A DNA stretch of 64,000 nucleotides from Lysobacterales bacterium (lineage in GTDB: Bacteria > Pseudomonadota > Gammaproteobacteria > Xanthomonadales > SZUA-5), in the NCBI GenBank assembly GCA_022844135.1, contig JALHMG010000014.1, forward strand, positions 5,555 to 69,554, read 5' to 3'. The position numbers and the translations under genes are program-made. The stretch's first letter is position 1; each line of letters opens with the position of its first letter. This document shows, piece after piece, positions 35,603-48,207 of the stretch. A model generated the notes under the pieces. The model saw only the letters and a list, made by a program, of their open reading frames with translations, was not told the origin of the DNA and made no database searches.

Positions 35603-38600
35603 CGGCAACGATGCTGCCGATTGCCATCGTCGGGCGCGCCTGCGTGCTGCCCGGCGCGCTCAGCCCGCAGGCTTTGTGGCAAGCCGTGATTGAGCAGCGC
35701 GATCTGACGCGCTCGGTGCGCGAGGTTGCCGGCGATCGCTGGCGCATCGATCCGCCAGCGGTGGTTGCCACGAACGCTGCGCCAGATCGCTGCGGCAGCG
35801 ATCGCGGCGGTTATGTGGAGGGCTTCCACGCCCTCTGGGACCCGCAGGGATTTGCGATGCCAGCGGCGGAGCTTGTGGGCCTCGATCCGTTAGTCCATTG
35901 GCTGCTGCATTGCGCGCGCGCGGCGTTACGCGATGCGCGCATCGGCGTTGGTGCTGCCTCGGCGCTGCGCGTCGGCGGCGTGTTCGGCAACCTCGGCTAT
36001 CCGAGCGCATCGCTGGCGGCTTTCGCCGGCGACATCTGGACGCAAGGCCGCAGCGCCATCGATCCGCGCAATCGCGCAATGAGCGGCGGCACCGCACTCA
36101 TCGCGGCCGAGGCGCTGGGCCTCAGCGCCGGCAGCTATTGCGTGGACGCCGCCTGCGCCACTTCGCTATACGCCATTAAGCTGGCCTGCGATCAACTCGC
36201 CGATGGCGGCGCCGATGCGATGCTGGCGGGAGCCGTGCAGTGCGCCGACCCACTCTTCCTGCACCAGGGTTTCGGGGCCCTGGGTGCGCTGAGTGCGACC
36301 GGCCAGTCGCGACCTTTTCATCGCGACGCCGATGGATTGCTGCCGGCAGAGGGCTGCGCGATGCTCGTGCTTAAGCGCCTGAGCGATGCGCACCGCGACG
36401 GCGACCGAATCCATGCGGTGATCCGCGGCATCGGCCTTGGCAACGACGGTCGCGGTAAAGGCTTTTTGGCGCCCGACGAGGCTGGCCAGCAGCGTGCGAT
36501 GCGCGCGGCATACGCGAATGCCGGCATTGCGCCCGAAGCAGTCTCGCTGCTCGAATGCCACGCCACCGGCACCAGCGTTGGCGATGCCTGCGAACTGCGC
36601 AGCAGCGCGGCGGTGTTTGCCGGCGCACATAGCTTGGCAATCGGCTCGTTGAAATCCAATCTGGGCCACCCGATCACCGTCGCTGGCGCCGCAGGCATCA
36701 TCAAGCTGATCGAAGCGATGCGGCACGGCGTGCGTCCACCCAATCGCACCGTCGACGCGCCGCACCCAGCGTTCGCCCACACGCCTTTTCGGCTGTTGCA
36801 AAGCGCCGAACCCTGGCTGAGCGACGGCCCGCGCGTCGCCGCCATTTCCGCCTTCGGCTTCGGCGGCAACAATGCGCACCTGGTGTTGTCCGACGATGCC
36901 GCGCCGGCACGCTCATCGGTTCGACGGGTACCGGCCTCGGGCGTGGTCTCAACGCCGCGAAAACCAGGATCCGGCGACGATTGCTTGAGTGCCGATTTCG
37001 TTTCGCGCGGTGCCTCGACGGCCACAAGACCTGAACTTCTCGCCCTGACCGGCCTTGGCATCAAGGCAGGCAATACGGCCGACCGCCACGCCTTCGCGGC
37101 TGCGCTGTTCTCCGGCCCAGCGCTGGAGCGGGCGATGACCAGCATCGACATCGATCTTGCGTCCTCACGTTTCCCGCCGAACGACCTGAAGCAAACGCTA
37201 CCGCAACAACTTGCGCTGCTCAGCGCCGCGCAACAGGCGCTCGCCGAGCTTCCAGCCTTGCCGCAGAACACCGCCGTGTTGATCGGCATGGAGCCGGATG
37301 CAAACGTTGCTCGCTTCGGTCTGCGCTGGCGCCTGGGCGAAGCGCGCGCGGCCAGCGCCTGGATCGCCGCGGCAAAGGACGCGGTGATCGCGCCGCTGCA
37401 AGCAGCAGGTGTCGTCGGTTGCATGCCCAACATGCCCGCGAATCGAGTGAGCTCGCAGCTCGACTGCATCGGCCCGGCGTACACCGTTCAAGCCGGCCCA
37501 GAATCGGGGCTACGCGCACTGAGCATCGCCAGTCGCGCACTTTCGACCGGCGAAATCGATGCGGCTATCGTCGGCGCCGTCGATCTTTGCTGCGAAGCGG
37601 TGACAAGAGCCAGCGGAAACACCGAACCTGGGGACGCCGCAATCGTCTGGGTCTTGAAGCGCAAATCCGATGCCGAGCGCGACGGTGACGCGGTGTTGGC
37701 GTGGCTGGAGCCAGCCGATTCGAAACCGCAGTCGTCCCCGGATACGGCCAGACCCACCAACCTTGCGTCGACAATCGCCGAAGTTCAGTCGATGGAAGCC
37801 CGGTCTCGCGAGACTGATCGGATTTCCGAGCTACCGAAGACCTCGTCGCTGACCGGCGACTGCGGAGCTGCCGGGGAGCTGCTTCGCGCCAGCGTTGGTG
37901 CGCTGATGCTGATGCATCGACGAGCGCTCGACGGCCGCCCCTGGCTTAGCGCCACGCCGAGGGCATTGCGCATCGGGGCTGATCTGATCCTGCACGAGGC
38001 TGCGGCCTGTCCGCTGCCGGTTGCGTCGCGTTTGCACGTTTATGCCGGTGCCGACAAGGCCGCCGTGATTGCAGCCGTTCGCGACCATCGCCCGTCACTG
38101 GTCGGTCCTGCGCGCGCCGTACTGATCGCCGCCGACGCCGACTTGCCCGCGGTCCGCGCCCGCGCACTCGCGCACCTTTGCGACGGCGCGCCTGCGGGCG
38201 CCAACGTGTACTTCAGCGAGCGACCGATCGACGGCGAAATCGCCTTCGTGTTTGCCGGCGCGGGTGCCTCCTACCCTGGGATGGGGCGCGAGTTCCTGGA
38301 GCGCTACCCTGCCCTGCTCGACAGGCTCGCAGCACGCAGCCGGCGACTGCTCACGGCGCTCGACTGGACCGTTGATGGCACAGCGAAACCGAGCGCAATC
38401 CAGCAATTGTGGGGCGCCTCGGCCCTATCGCAACTGCATCTGGAGTTCAGCGAAGCGCTCGGCCTGCGCGCCGACGCATGGCTCGGTTACTCGTCCGGGG
38501 AAACCAACGCCCTGGTGGCTGCCGGCGTGTGGACCGACCCGGACGCGCTGATGGACGAGATGGACCAGACGGCGCTGATTACCACCCAGCTGGGCGGCGA

Positions 38601-41600
38601 GTTTGCTGCCGTAGCGCCGCAATGGAATGGCCCGGTGCGCTGGGCGAGCTGGAACATCAGTGCGCCCGTCGATGAGGTGCGCGCCGCGATCGGCGATCTC
38701 GCATACGTGCATCTGGCGATCATCAACGCCGATAACGACTGCCTGATCGCTGGTGATGCGCACGCATGCGATATTGCTGTCGCGCGGCTCGGCGCTGCGC
38801 GCTGCATCGCGCTCGATTACCCCATTGCCGTGCACGTTCCGGAACTGCATGCGGTGCGCGACACCTGGTATCGCCTGCACCTGCGCGCGAGCTTCGCGCC
38901 ACGATCCGGCCGCGTGTATTCCACCGCCAATGGCTGCGCGTACACGCCATCCAGTGCCGCCTGCGCGCAAGCGATTCTCGATCAGGCCGAGCGCACACTC
39001 GATCTGCGTCCGGTGGTGCAGCAAGCCTGGAACGATGGCGTGCGCATATTCATCGAACATGGCCCCGGCGGCACCTTCGCGCGCGCCATCCGCAGCATTC
39101 TCGGCGAGCGCGAGGCGCTGGTCGTGAGTCTGGATCGCAAAGGCAGCGATGGCTCTCTCGGTGCGGCTGCCGCGTTGCTGGCCGCGGGGGTTGCAGTCGA
39201 TATCGAAGCGCTGCACGCGACGCTCGATGTTCCGAGCGCGCCAATCGCGCAACGCCCTCTGCAGCTGCCAGCACATTGGCCGATCATCGAATGGCCGGTG
39301 GAGACCATGACCCCGGCGCCCGCACTGCCTGACCTGGAAAGCGCCATCGACGATGCGCCCGTTCGTCATTCCAGCGGACGTAGGGATCCAACACCTTCGA
39401 TCTCGCCACTTGAGGCCAGGCAAAGTCAGGGCAAATCCGCTTCGTCGGGCATGACGGCCGGTTCGCCCACCGAGACCTTCGAGCTATCCATCGCTGCCTC
39501 GGTCGCGGCAACGCTTGCCGAACTCGCCGACCAACACAGGCGCCACATCGCACTCTGCACCGCCGCGCATCAGCAATTCCTCGCGATGCGCGCGCGCGGG
39601 CAAGAACTGCTTTTCAGGGTCCATTCCCAGCCCGCGACCCAGGAACGCCAAGTTGCGCTCGCTGTTGACCTGGCGTTGCCGCCAGAGGCACGCAACCCGA
39701 ACTGTGCCGCGCGCAGCTCGGGATTCCAACAAGGCACTGCAACGCCCTTATTCGATCGCGCGGCACTCAAGGTCCACGCCAGCGGTCGAATCTCCGAGAT
39801 CTTCGGCGCGGATTTCGCCGCTCAGGACGCCTACGTGCGCCAGGTGCGCATGCCGCAGCCGCCGCTGCTGCTCGCCGATCGCGTCGTCGAACTCGATGGC
39901 GCTCCAGGCAGCATGGGCAAAGGCCGGATCGTCACCGAAACCGATGTCGACAACCATGCCTGGGCACTGCATGCCGGTCGTCTTGGGGCGGGTGTCTTGA
40001 TCGAGGCCGGACAGGCCGATCTGCTGCTGATTTCCTGGCTCGGCGTCGACGCCCACAATCGCGGCGAACGCGTCTATCGCTTGCTCGGTTGCGAGCTGAC
40101 CTATCACGGCGACTTGCCCTTTGTGGGCGACACGCTACGTTTCGACATCCACATCGACGGCCACGCCGTGCAAAACGACGTGCGTCTGATGTTCTTCCAC
40201 TCCGATTGTGTTAATGGCGATCGCCAGCAGCTTTCCGTGCGCCAAGGACAAGCCGGATTTTTCAGCGACGAAGAATTAGCCGCCTCCATGGGATGTTTGT
40301 GGCGACCGGAGACGCAGGCCATCGTCGCGCAGCCCAGGCTCGATCCGCCGCTGGTGGCGTGCACGCGAACGGCGCTCGATCGCGCACTTCTGGAAGCATT
40401 CGCCGAGGGCGACGCTGCCACATGCTTCGGCCCCGGCTTCGAGTTAGCGCACACCCACACACGCACACCGGGAATCGGTAAAGGTCGATTGTTGCTGCTC
40501 GATCGGGTCACGCAACTGCAGCCAGAAGGAGGCCCCTGGCGCCGCGGCTACCTGCGAGCCGAACTCGACATCCACCCCAACCAGTGGTTTTTCGAGGGCC
40601 ATTTCAAGAACGACCCGTGCATGCCCGGCACATTGATGTTCGAGGCCTGCTTGCAAGCGATGGCGATCGTCCTGGCCTCCGGCGGCCACACGCTCAAGCG
40701 CGACGGCTGGCGTTTCCAGCCTGTGCCCGAACTGCCTTATCAATTGCAGTGCCGTGGCCAGGTGACACCGCGCTCGAAGCTGCTGGTCACTGAAGTCTTC
40801 GTCGAGGAACTAATAGCCGCGCCCGTACCTACCGTGTATGCGGATCTGCTGTGTAGTGTCGATGGCCTGAAAGCCTTTCATGCCCGGCGCGTTGCCTTGC
40901 AACTGGTGCCGGATTGGCCGCTGGATGAACTTGAGGTGTCGCTCGCAAGTTTCGACGACGCATCAGCCGCAACCGCAACAAGCCCCAACTTCACCGCCAG
41001 AGCTGCGGACGAAGTCGATCGAACGACGAGGCCAGCGGTGGACATGGTACCCGTCGTGGACGGCTTCCGCTTCGATCGCCGCAGCCTTCTGGCTTGCGCG
41101 CTCGGCCGTCCGTCCGACGCCTTCGGCCCGATGTATCGACGCTTCAACAACGGGCAGCGTGTGGCGCGCCTGCCGAGCCCACCCTATCACTTCATCACGC
41201 GAATTGCGCAGATCGACGGCGCGATCGGCGTCATGAAAAAAGGCGCGAGAGTGGTCGCCGAGTACGATGTGCCCGATCACGCCTGGTACTTTGAAGCAAA
41301 CCATGGCGCAATGCCCTTTGCAGTGTTGCTGGAAGCCGCATTGCAACCCTGCGGCTGGCTGTCCAGTTACGTAGGCTCGGCACTGAGCGCCGAAACTGAG
41401 CTCGGTTTTCGCAATCTCGATGGCGAGGGCGAAGTTCTGCTGGCACTCGAACCTGGCTCCGGCACGCTCATTACCGAAGTCGAACTCACCGATGTCTCGG
41501 CCAGTGCCGGCATGATCATCGAGAGCTTCAGCGTGCGCTGCCGTTTGAACGGGCGCGATGTGTATCGGCTGCGCACCGTGTTCGGCTTCTTCCCGCCAGA

Positions 41601-42147
41601 GGCGCTTGCGGCGCAGGCCGGGCTGCCAGCGAACGTTGCGCATCGCGAGCTGCTGGAACTCACCCAATTCCAGGCCGCGGGATCGACACCCGCCTCACTC
41701 CCCACCGGCATGCTCCGCATGCTCGATCGCATTGAAGGCTGGTGGCCCCACGCGGGCGCCGCCGGACTCGGACGGGTGCGCGCCGCCAAAGACGTCGATT
41801 CGCGCGACTGGTTCTTCAAGGCGCATTTCTTCCAAGACCCGGTGCAACCGGGATCGTTGGGGTTGGAGGCGATGCTGCAGACGCTGCAGTGGGTGCTGTC
41901 GCAAGATGCGCAGGTTCGCAACATGCACGCACCGCGATTCGAATCGATCGCACTCCACAAGCCGCACGCCTGGAAGTATCGCGGGCAAGTCCTGCCGCAT
42001 CATCGCTGTATGCAAGTGACGTTGGAGGTGACCGACCGCGGCACCGATGCGCGCGGCGTGTACGCGATTGGCGATGCCAGCCTGTGGGTCGACGGGCAGC
42101 GAATCTACGAAGCGCGCGGTCTGGGCGTTCGCGCCATCGGGCGATGA
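35599..42147 (+). CDS. pfaC: PfaC-type synthase subunit (KS-CLF-AT-DH-DH)
   Basis: 2182 residues, translationally coupled to pfaA (ATGA). KS 1-430: active Cys in VDAACATSLYAIK, His in ECHATGTSVGD and SLKSNLGHPITVAG. Chain-length-factor-like KS ~475-715: the Cys position is Pro in YTVQAGPESGLRALS, so it cannot condense. AT ~870-1185: FVFAGAGASYPGMG, GYSSGE (Ser ~962), IAVHVPELHAV. Two FabA-like double-hotdog dehydratases follow, the first with HFKNDPCMPGTLMFEA (His ~1667) and the second with HFFQDPVQPGSLGLEAML (His ~2075). In marine Gammaproteobacteria the AT sits on a separate PfaB; here, as in myxobacterial Pfa3, it is fused. The acyltransferase (AGPAT) tail of Pfa3 is absent. A hairpin follows the stop. 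Confidence 0.92.
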   Translation: MTATMLPIAIVGRACVLPGALSPQALWQAVIEQRDLTRSVREVAGDRWRIDPPAVVATNAAPDRCGSDRGGYVEGFHALWDPQGFAMPAAELVGLDPLVHWLLHCARAALRDARIGVGAASALRVGGVFGNLGYPSASLAAFAGDIWTQGRSAIDPRNRAMSGGTALIAAEALGLSAGSYCVDAACATSLYAIKLACDQLADGGADAMLAGAVQCADPLFLHQGFGALGALSATGQSRPFHRDADGLLPAEGCAMLVLKRLSDAHRDGDRIHAVIRGIGLGNDGRGKGFLAPDEAGQQRAMRAAYANAGIAPEAVSLLECHATGTSVGDACELRSSAAVFAGAHSLAIGSLKSNLGHPITVAGAAGIIKLIEAMRHGVRPPNRTVDAPHPAFAHTPFRLLQSAEPWLSDGPRVAAISAFGFGGNNAHLVLSDDAAPARSSVRRVPASGVVSTPRKPGSGDDCLSADFVSRGASTATRPELLALTGLGIKAGNTADRHAFAAALFSGPALERAMTSIDIDLASSRFPPNDLKQTLPQQLALLSAAQQALAELPALPQNTAVLIGMEPDANVARFGLRWRLGEARAASAWIAAAKDAVIAPLQAAGVVGCMPNMPANRVSSQLDCIGPAYTVQAGPESGLRALSIASRALSTGEIDAAIVGAVDLCCEAVTRASGNTEPGDAAIVWVLKRKSDAERDGDAVLAWLEPADSKPQSSPDTARPTNLASTIAEVQSMEARSRETDRISELPKTSSLTGDCGAAGELLRASVGALMLMHRRALDGRPWLSATPRALRIGADLILHEAAACPLPVASRLHVYAGADKAAVIAAVRDHRPSLVGPARAVLIAADADLPAVRARALAHLCDGAPAGANVYFSERPIDGEIAFVFAGAGASYPGMGREFLERYPALLDRLAARSRRLLTALDWTVDGTAKPSAIQQLWGASALSQLHLEFSEALGLRADAWLGYSSGETNALVAAGVWTDPDALMDEMDQTALITTQLGGEFAAVAPQWNGPVRWASWNISAPVDEVRAAIGDLAYVHLAIINADNDCLIAGDAHACDIAVARLGAARCIALDYPIAVHVPELHAVRDTWYRLHLRASFAPRSGRVYSTANGCAYTPSSAACAQAILDQAERTLDLRPVVQQAWNDGVRIFIEHGPGGTFARAIRSILGEREALVVSLDRKGSDGSLGAAAALLAAGVAVDIEALHATLDVPSAPIAQRPLQLPAHWPIIEWPVETMTPAPALPDLESAIDDAPVRHSSGRRDPTPSISPLEARQSQGKSASSGMTAGSPTETFELSIAASVAATLAELADQHRRHIALCTAAHQQFLAMRARGQELLFRVHSQPATQERQVALAVDLALPPEARNPNCAARSSGFQQGTATPLFDRAALKVHASGRISEIFGADFAAQDAYVRQVRMPQPPLLLADRVVELDGAPGSMGKGRIVTETDVDNHAWALHAGRLGAGVLIEAGQADLLLISWLGVDAHNRGERVYRLLGCELTYHGDLPFVGDTLRFDIHIDGHAVQNDVRLMFFHSDCVNGDRQQLSVRQGQAGFFSDEELAASMGCLWRPETQAIVAQPRLDPPLVACTRTALDRALLEAFAEGDAATCFGPGFELAHTHTRTPGIGKGRLLLLDRVTQLQPEGGPWRRGYLRAELDIHPNQWFFEGHFKNDPCMPGTLMFEACLQAMAIVLASGGHTLKRDGWRFQPVPELPYQLQCRGQVTPRSKLLVTEVFVEELIAAPVPTVYADLLCSVDGLKAFHARRVALQLVPDWPLDELEVSLASFDDASAATATSPNFTARAADEVDRTTRPAVDMVPVVDGFRFDRRSLLACALGRPSDAFGPMYRRFNNGQRVARLPSPPYHFITRIAQIDGAIGVMKKGARVVAEYDVPDHAWYFEANHGAMPFAVLLEAALQPCGWLSSYVGSALSAETELGFRNLDGEGEVLLALEPGSGTLITEVELTDVSASAGMIIESFSVRCRLNGRDVYRLRTVFGFFPPEALAAQAGLPANVAHRELLELTQFQAAGSTPASLPTGMLRMLDRIEGWWPHAGAAGLGRVRAAKDVDSRDWFFKAHFFQDPVQPGSLGLEAMLQTLQWVLSQDAQVRNMHAPRFESIALHKPHAWKYRGQVLPHHRCMQVTLEVTDRGTDARGVYAIGDASLWVDGQRIYEARGLGVRAIGR

Positions 42148-42184
42148 CCGTAGATCAGCATGTGCTGGTCAGGACATGCTACGG
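42148..42184 (+). terminator. Hairpin after pfaC
   Basis: AGCATGT (42157-42163) pairs with ACATGCT (42174-42180), and CCGT (42148-42151) pairs with ACGG (42181-42184) across a bulge. It sits directly after the pfaC stop and could end the pfa transcript. No U-tract is seen. Confidence 0.45.
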
Positions 42185-42255
42185 CGGTGAGAATCCGGTC
42201 AACCAAATTGACCTTGCAACGTTGAGCCCGCGATTCGTTGGGCGAGAACACACCG

Positions 42256-43221
42256 ATGCAGACCACGACAAGCCGCCATTCGCCACTCGCAGGCCGCTGG
42301 ATGCTGATCGCAATTGGGCTGCTCGTTGCTCCCGGATGGGCGCACGCGCAGTCGCCTGTCTGGGTCACACCCGCGGTCAACGCCCCCAACGTGACCCGTC
42401 AGCTGTTCTTCAGCGCCGCAGTCGGTGCGCAGGTCAGCTATCACGTCTACCTGCCGGACGAGTACGCGCAAAACCCGACGGCCCGTTATCCGGTGCTCTA
42501 TTACCTGCACGGCTCCGGTAGCGTGCTGCCCGGCATCGCGCCAATGTCCGCGCAGTTCGATCTGGCCATCGAGCAGGGCCATTTGCCGCCGTTGATCGTG
42601 GTATTCCCGAATGGCCAGCCCTATGGCATGTGGTGCGATGCGCACAACGGTTCGCAACCCGTGGAATCGATGGTCATTCATGACCTGATTCCGGAGGTCG
42701 ACACGCGCTTTCGGACCGACGCTCACTGGCGCGCGCGTCTCGTCGATGGCTTCAGCATGGGCGGCTATGGCGCGGCGCGATTCGGCTTGAAGCACCAGGA
42801 TAAATTCGCCGCTTTCTCGATGCTCGGCGCCGGTCCGCTGCAGCTGGATTTTCTGGCCAACGATCCCGGCCTGGCGCCGCTCGCGCTGCGCGAACGAATC
42901 TTGCTGGAGGTCTACGGCAATTCGCTGGAGATCTTCGAAGCACAAAGCCCGTGGCGCCTGGCGCAGGCGCAGCAAGCGGTATTGCGGCGCGGCTATCCGA
43001 TTCGCCAGATCATCGGCAGCGCGGACTCGACGCTGCCGGCAAACCAGGCCTTCCACCAGCACCTGTTGGCACTCCCGGTGATCCATCAGTACGTGGAAGC
43101 GCCGGGCGTGGGTCACGATGTGCTCGGCCTGATTGAAGCGCTGGGACCCGCCTTCTTCCACTTCCACCGCGATGCGCTACGCAGCGCCGATGTGTTCATG
43201 GCCAGCGACTTCGAATCCTGA
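42256..43221 (+). CDS. Secreted alpha/beta-hydrolase esterase (esterase D / feruloyl esterase-like)
   Basis: 321 residues from ATG 42256; a TTG six codons upstream is in frame. Signal peptide MQTTTSRHS...LLVAPGWAHAQ. Family features of putative esterases (PF00756 type) are YHVYLPDEYAQNPTARYPVL, YYLHGSGS, the nucleophile elbow GFSMGGYGA (Ser in GxSxGG) and a late His in GVGHDV. The product should cleave an ester in the periplasm or outside the cell. The C-terminus VFMASDFES is a weak match to the x-G-F-E tail of the M28 peptidase. It lies 108 bp after pfaC on the same strand, behind a hairpin, so membership of the pfa operon is doubtful. Confidence 0.85.
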   Translation: MQTTTSRHSPLAGRWMLIAIGLLVAPGWAHAQSPVWVTPAVNAPNVTRQLFFSAAVGAQVSYHVYLPDEYAQNPTARYPVLYYLHGSGSVLPGIAPMSAQFDLAIEQGHLPPLIVVFPNGQPYGMWCDAHNGSQPVESMVIHDLIPEVDTRFRTDAHWRARLVDGFSMGGYGAARFGLKHQDKFAAFSMLGAGPLQLDFLANDPGLAPLALRERILLEVYGNSLEIFEAQSPWRLAQAQQAVLRRGYPIRQIIGSADSTLPANQAFHQHLLALPVIHQYVEAPGVGHDVLGLIEALGPAFFHFHRDALRSADVFMASDFES

Positions 43222-43235
43222 CCGCTCGCAGGCCA

Positions 43236-46730
<3,495 letters not shown>

Positions 46731-46884
46731 CAGTACGGGGTTCGACAGCGAGATGGGACGGCCCAGGTGGCGGAGGCTACAAGGCGCCGCCAGCGGGGCG
46801 CGGAATATAGCATTGCCCCCCGCTTGCACCTGACCAAGGCAAACGGTCATGATCCGCGCGGGGATTTGCGCCGAAGGAAACGCG

Positions 46885-47322
46885 ATGAACGACATGAACC
46901 TGGCCCTTGCCGGCGCCGTAATCGTCGTGATCATTTTGATGGCCGTTGGCTGGGTGCGACGAGATCGCGCGTACAAAGCAAAACGGCAATTGGAAGTCGA
47001 ACAATTGCCCAAGCGCGTGACCAATCCCAAAGATCACAAGGAGCTGCGTACGCTCAAGATTTGGGAGCTGAAGACCGATGAAACGCCCACCAAATGCACC
47101 TGGGCGCGGGAATGGTCCAATCGCCGCTTTCCCACCGAGAACGCGATTCCGCTTCCGGCAGTCGGCTGCACGCAGGATTGTCACTGCAAATACAAGCCTG
47201 TGCCCGATTCGCGTCAACGCAAACGTCGCGCCGGAACGGCGGAGTCCGGCATGGAATTCACCACCGCCGGCGATCGGCGAGCCGGCGGACGGCGCAAGGA
47301 AGATAACTGGGGGAACAAATAG
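46885..47322 (+). CDS. Small membrane-anchored protein with a C-x(3)-C-x-C basic motif, unknown function
   Basis: 145 residues from ATG 46885 with GAAGGA six bases upstream. One N-terminal transmembrane helix (LALAGAVIVVIILMAVGW) is followed by a charged cytoplasmic domain. That domain contains CTWAREWSNRRFP and the compact cysteine motif GCTQDCHCKYKPVPDSRQRK, then a basic tail. The Cys cluster followed by a D-R-R/K-rich stretch occurs in hypothetical proteobacterial proteins I recall, but I know no function. It diverges from smc across 154 bp. A TGGTTNN array begins 5 bases after its stop. Confidence 0.7.
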   Translation: MNDMNLALAGAVIVVIILMAVGWVRRDRAYKAKRQLEVEQLPKRVTNPKDHKELRTLKIWELKTDETPTKCTWAREWSNRRFPTENAIPLPAVGCTQDCHCKYKPVPDSRQRKRRAGTAESGMEFTTAGDRRAGGRRKEDNWGNK

Positions 47323-47326
47323 CCTT

Positions 47327-47347
47327 TGGTTGATGGTTCTTGGTTGA
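47327..47347. repeat. (TGGTTNN)3 heptanucleotide array
   Basis: Tandem units TGGTTGA, TGGTTCT and TGGTTGA start 5 bp after the stop codon at 47322. They are the same repeat family as at 29316 and 29414. Confidence 0.85.
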
Positions 47348-47406
47348 AGAGCGCGCCGAATGAGCGCTTTATGCCGGTGTCTTGACGCCTCCTGGACAGC
47401 TCCTTG

Positions 47407-48207
47407 ATGGCGGCGACTACCGTTCTGGTCGACTCGCACAGTCACATCGACGCGACCGAGTTCGATGCCGACCGCGAGGCAGTGATTGCGCGCGCCAGGT
47501 CCGCAGGCGTGGTGTGCCAGATTGTGCCGGCGGTGACGGCGGCCAGCTTCCCTGCCCTGCGCGATTTGTGCCTGACGCACTGCGGATTGTTACCGGCATT
47601 CGGCTTACACCCGGTCTACCTCGCAGAGCATCGCGATGAACACGTTGCCGAGATACGCACGAAGCTTGAGTGTGCCATTGCGGTGGGCGAATGCGGACTG
47701 GACGGCTTTGTGGACGGGCTCGACTGGCAGCGCCAGATCGAGGTGTTCCGTGCGCAGCTGCTGCTCGCTCGCGAGTTCGAGTTACCCGTCGTGGTGCATG
47801 CCAGACGCGCCTTCGACGCAGTCCACGCGGAATTGAAGCGTTTTCCAGGATTGCGCGGTGTGGTCCACAGCTTCAGCGGCAGCCATGAGCAACTGCGGCA
47901 ACTGCTCAAGCTCGGCTTCCTGATCGGTATCGGCGGGCCGGTCACTTACGAGCGGGCGCAGCGGCTGCGCGCCACGGCAGCCCAGGTGCCCATCGAGCAT
48001 CTGCTATTGGAGACCGATTCGCCGGACCAGCCGGGCGCCGCGCACCGCGGCCTGCGCAACGAACCTGCCAACTTGCTCGATGTACTGGCGACGATCGCCG
48101 AACTACGCGATCAATCCTGCGAGGAGCTGGCGGCTGCAACCAACGCGAATGCCGCGCGACTGTTCGGCGCCCGCGTCAGCCGCTTGCTGGAGTCTTCGCC
48201 TGTTTGA
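47407..48207 (+). CDS. TatD-family metal-dependent hydrolase (DNase)
   Basis: 266 residues from ATG 47407. The TatD TIM-barrel metal ligands are present: DSHSHID (HxH), AIAVGECGLDG (Glu), VVVHARRAFDA (His), VVHSFSGS (His) and LETDSPDQPG (Asp). Family members are 3'-5' exonucleases or deoxyribonucleases in the cytoplasm. Which paralogue this is (TatD, YcfH, YjjV) cannot be told here. Its 3' end overlaps the convergent DUF2069 gene by 32 bp. Confidence 0.92.
   Translation: MAATTVLVDSHSHIDATEFDADREAVIARARSAGVVCQIVPAVTAASFPALRDLCLTHCGLLPAFGLHPVYLAEHRDEHVAEIRTKLECAIAVGECGLDGFVDGLDWQRQIEVFRAQLLLAREFELPVVVHARRAFDAVHAELKRFPGLRGVVHSFSGSHEQLRQLLKLGFLIGIGGPVTYERAQRLRATAAQVPIEHLLLETDSPDQPGAAHRGLRNEPANLLDVLATIAELRDQSCEELAAATNANAARLFGARVSRLLESSPV

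Noticed and set aside
42238-43221. The esterase as fourth gene of the pfa operon
   Set aside because: It is on the same strand, but a hairpin and 108 bp separate it from pfaC, and it has a secretion signal, which does not suit lipid assembly in the cytoplasm.
46731-47030. N-terminal extension of SMC to 47030
   Set aside because: SMC proteins start at the MRL-x-x-IKLAGFKSF segment (46730), and the extension would cover the divergent gene start.
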